From NCBI GenBank assembly GCA_016930895.1, contig JAFGFV010000494.1, positions 1 to 14,024 on the forward strand: a DNA stretch of 14,024 nt, given 5' to 3'. Shown here in pieces: positions 12,775-14,024 of this stretch (position 1 is the stretch's first letter; each line of letters starts with the position of its first letter). The notes beneath the pieces are model-generated. The model saw only the letters and a program-made list of their open reading frames with translations. It was not told the origin of the DNA and did not search any database. This stretch comes from Spirochaetales bacterium. GTDB lineage: Bacteria > Spirochaetota > Spirochaetia > SZUA-6 > DRHE01. Position numbers and translations under genes: made by a program.

Positions 12775-14024
12775 GTGGAGTTCAACTCGTCGCTCGTTCT
12801 GATCGTCCTGGGTGTGTACCTGGCGTTCATGCTCTACCTGGGGTTCTTCTTCAAGAACCGGGTGAGTAACTTCGCCGACTTCATCCTCGGCAACCGGGGC
12901 ATCCCCTGGTTCGTCATCGCCATGACCATGCTGGCGACCCTGGCCAACGCCCAGCAGACCCTGGGGATCGCCGGGGTCAGCTACGGCCTCGGGCTCTCGC
13001 CGATGATCTGGTTTTTCCTGCTGGTGAACATCTTCATCTATCCGCTGCTGGTCCGGCTGGGGTCCCGCTACCGGCACCTGAACTTCGACACCATCGTCGA
13101 CCTGGCCGAGGCGCGGTACCCCGGCTCCGGCAGGACCACCATCCTGCTGGCCATCTGGCAGATCGGCTGGGGCATCGTCTCCACCGCCATCTGCTTCTTC
13201 GGCGGCGCCCTGGTGATCCAGACGGTCTTCGGCGTGTCCATGTGGCTGGCGATTCTGATCGTCGGGGTCATCACCGTGTTCTACTGCATGATGGGAGGCC
13301 TGAACGGGGTCGTGTTCACCGACACCATCCAGTGGCTCATCATCATCTTCGGTACCGCCTTCCTGGTGCCGGCGGTCTTCGCCAAGTTCGGCTCCTTCTC
13401 GGAGTTCTTTGCCGCCGTGCTGGGCAACGCCGGGTACACTCCGGCGGCAGACGCCGCGGTGCGGCCGGGTTACACGGACCTCTTCTCCCTGCCGACCTTC
13501 GCCGGGGTCACCCCCATCGCCCTGATCGCCATGGGCCTGGCCGGCTCGCTGTGGATCCCCATCGACCTGGGGTTCATGCAGCGGATGCTGGCGGCCAAAG
13601 ACCCCAAGGAAGGCCGCCGGGCCGGCCTGGGGTTCCTGGTCATCGTGACCCTGTGGGCCTGCATCATGGTCGCCATGGGGGTCATGGCCGGGCAGATCTT
13701 CCCGGGGGTGCAGGTCGCCGACTCGGTGATCCTGCTCATGGCCAATGCCGCCATGCCCGACATCGGGATGGCGATCTTCGTCACCGCGATTGCCGCCGCG
13801 GTCATGAGCACGGTGTCCACCTACCTGAACGCCACGGCGGCTATCATCACCAAGAACATCTACAAGCGCTTCATCAAGAAGGACGCCGACGACCGGCAGA
13901 TGGTCCGGTTCATCCGCATCATGATTCCCGTGGTCGCCGCCCTGGCCCTGAGCTTCGCGCCGACGGTGCGCAACGCCGGGGTGTTCGCCACCGCCATCAC
14001 CGCCCAGATCGTCCTGTGCGCCGC
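12775..14024 (+). CDS. Sodium:solute symporter (SSS family), 3' truncated by the window
   Basis: The frame from GTG 12775 stays open to the right edge (416 complete codons; the family is usually about 480-550). GGGAGG sits just upstream of the GTG, which I prefer to the ATG at 12829 because that would cut off most of TM1. The translation is strongly hydrophobic with many membrane segments. SSS landmarks include LGNRGIPWFVIAMTMLAT followed by NAQQTLGIAGVSYGLG, then MMGGLNGVVFTDTIQW, and the TM8-like AAAVMSTVSTYLNATAAIIT followed by KNIYKRF. That last segment, with LN and T, is closest to sugar-type (SGLT-like) members. It would import a solute with Na+. The solute is unknown; a sugar or glycoside for the plus-strand cluster and a pyrimidine-type ligand for the minus-strand operon are both possible. 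Codon use and GC resemble region 1-5716. Confidence 0.92.
   Translation, partial: MEFNSSLVLIVLGVYLAFMLYLGFFFKNRVSNFADFILGNRGIPWFVIAMTMLATLANAQQTLGIAGVSYGLGLSPMIWFFLLVNIFIYPLLVRLGSRYRHLNFDTIVDLAEARYPGSGRTTILLAIWQIGWGIVSTAICFFGGALVIQTVFGVSMWLAILIVGVITVFYCMMGGLNGVVFTDTIQWLIIIFGTAFLVPAVFAKFGSFSEFFAAVLGNAGYTPAADAAVRPGYTDLFSLPTFAGVTPIALIAMGLAGSLWIPIDLGFMQRMLAAKDPKEGRRAGLGFLVIVTLWACIMVAMGVMAGQIFPGVQVADSVILLMANAAMPDIGMAIFVTAIAAAVMSTVSTYLNATAAIITKNIYKRFIKKDADDRQMVRFIRIMIPVVAALALSFAPTVRNAGVFATAITAQIVLCA

Noticed and set aside
1..14024. CRISPR array, tRNA/rRNA genes, transposase or integrase
   Set aside because: No spaced direct repeats, no tRNA-like cloverleaf or rRNA segment, and no mobile-element protein was recognised on either strand.

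Overview
The window suggests a GC-rich, anaerobic (or facultatively anaerobic) bacterium. Anaerobiosis is inferred from a glycyl radical enzyme, a class inactivated by oxygen. Many genes have strong AGGAGG-type ribosome binding sites. Nothing in the window fixes the phylum; Clostridia relatives, Spirochaetota and Chloroflexota are all possible. There are eleven protein-coding genes (two cut by the window edges), no RNA genes, no CRISPR array and no recognisable insertion sequence.

Region 1 (1-5716, plus strand) is a sugar-catabolic cluster. In order it holds the C-terminal half or more of a glycyl radical enzyme (GRE), a ROK-family sugar kinase, a DeoR-family repressor whose start overlaps the kinase stop, an NAD/metal-dependent family-4 glycosidase (GH4), and a DUF4432 aldose-epimerase-like protein. 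A plausible scheme is GH4 releasing a sugar from a glycoside, the DUF4432 protein handling its anomers, the ROK kinase phosphorylating it, and the GRE doing a radical C-O (or similar) cleavage on the product. The GRE has a GCIE cysteine loop and not the Cys-Cys pair of pyruvate formate-lyase, and the kinase lacks the usual glutamate of the ROK GCLE signature, so both probably act on an unusual substrate. The GRE-activating enzyme is not in the window and should lie upstream.

Region 2 (5772-12429, minus strand) converges on region 1 and reads, in transcription order, NCS1-type nucleobase/hydantoin permease, ATZ/TRZ-type amidohydrolase (deaminase-like), M20-type carbamoylase, dihydropyrimidinase/hydantoinase, and a small CGGC-domain protein. 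A near-consensus sigma-70 promoter (TTGACA, 17 nt, TAAAAT) sits upstream of the permease. The logic is uptake of a cyclic ureide or amidine, deamination, ring opening and decarbamoylation. No dihydropyrimidine dehydrogenase is present, so hydantoins, dihydropyrimidines or creatinine-like compounds are better candidate substrates than uracil itself. Perfect or near-perfect hairpins lie in two spacers of this operon.

Region 3 (12430-14024) is a 345-nt divergent regulatory region, then a sodium:solute symporter on the plus strand that runs off the right edge. The symporter resembles region 1 in base composition and has sugar-transporter-like features, so it may be functionally linked to region 1, with region 2 lying between them.
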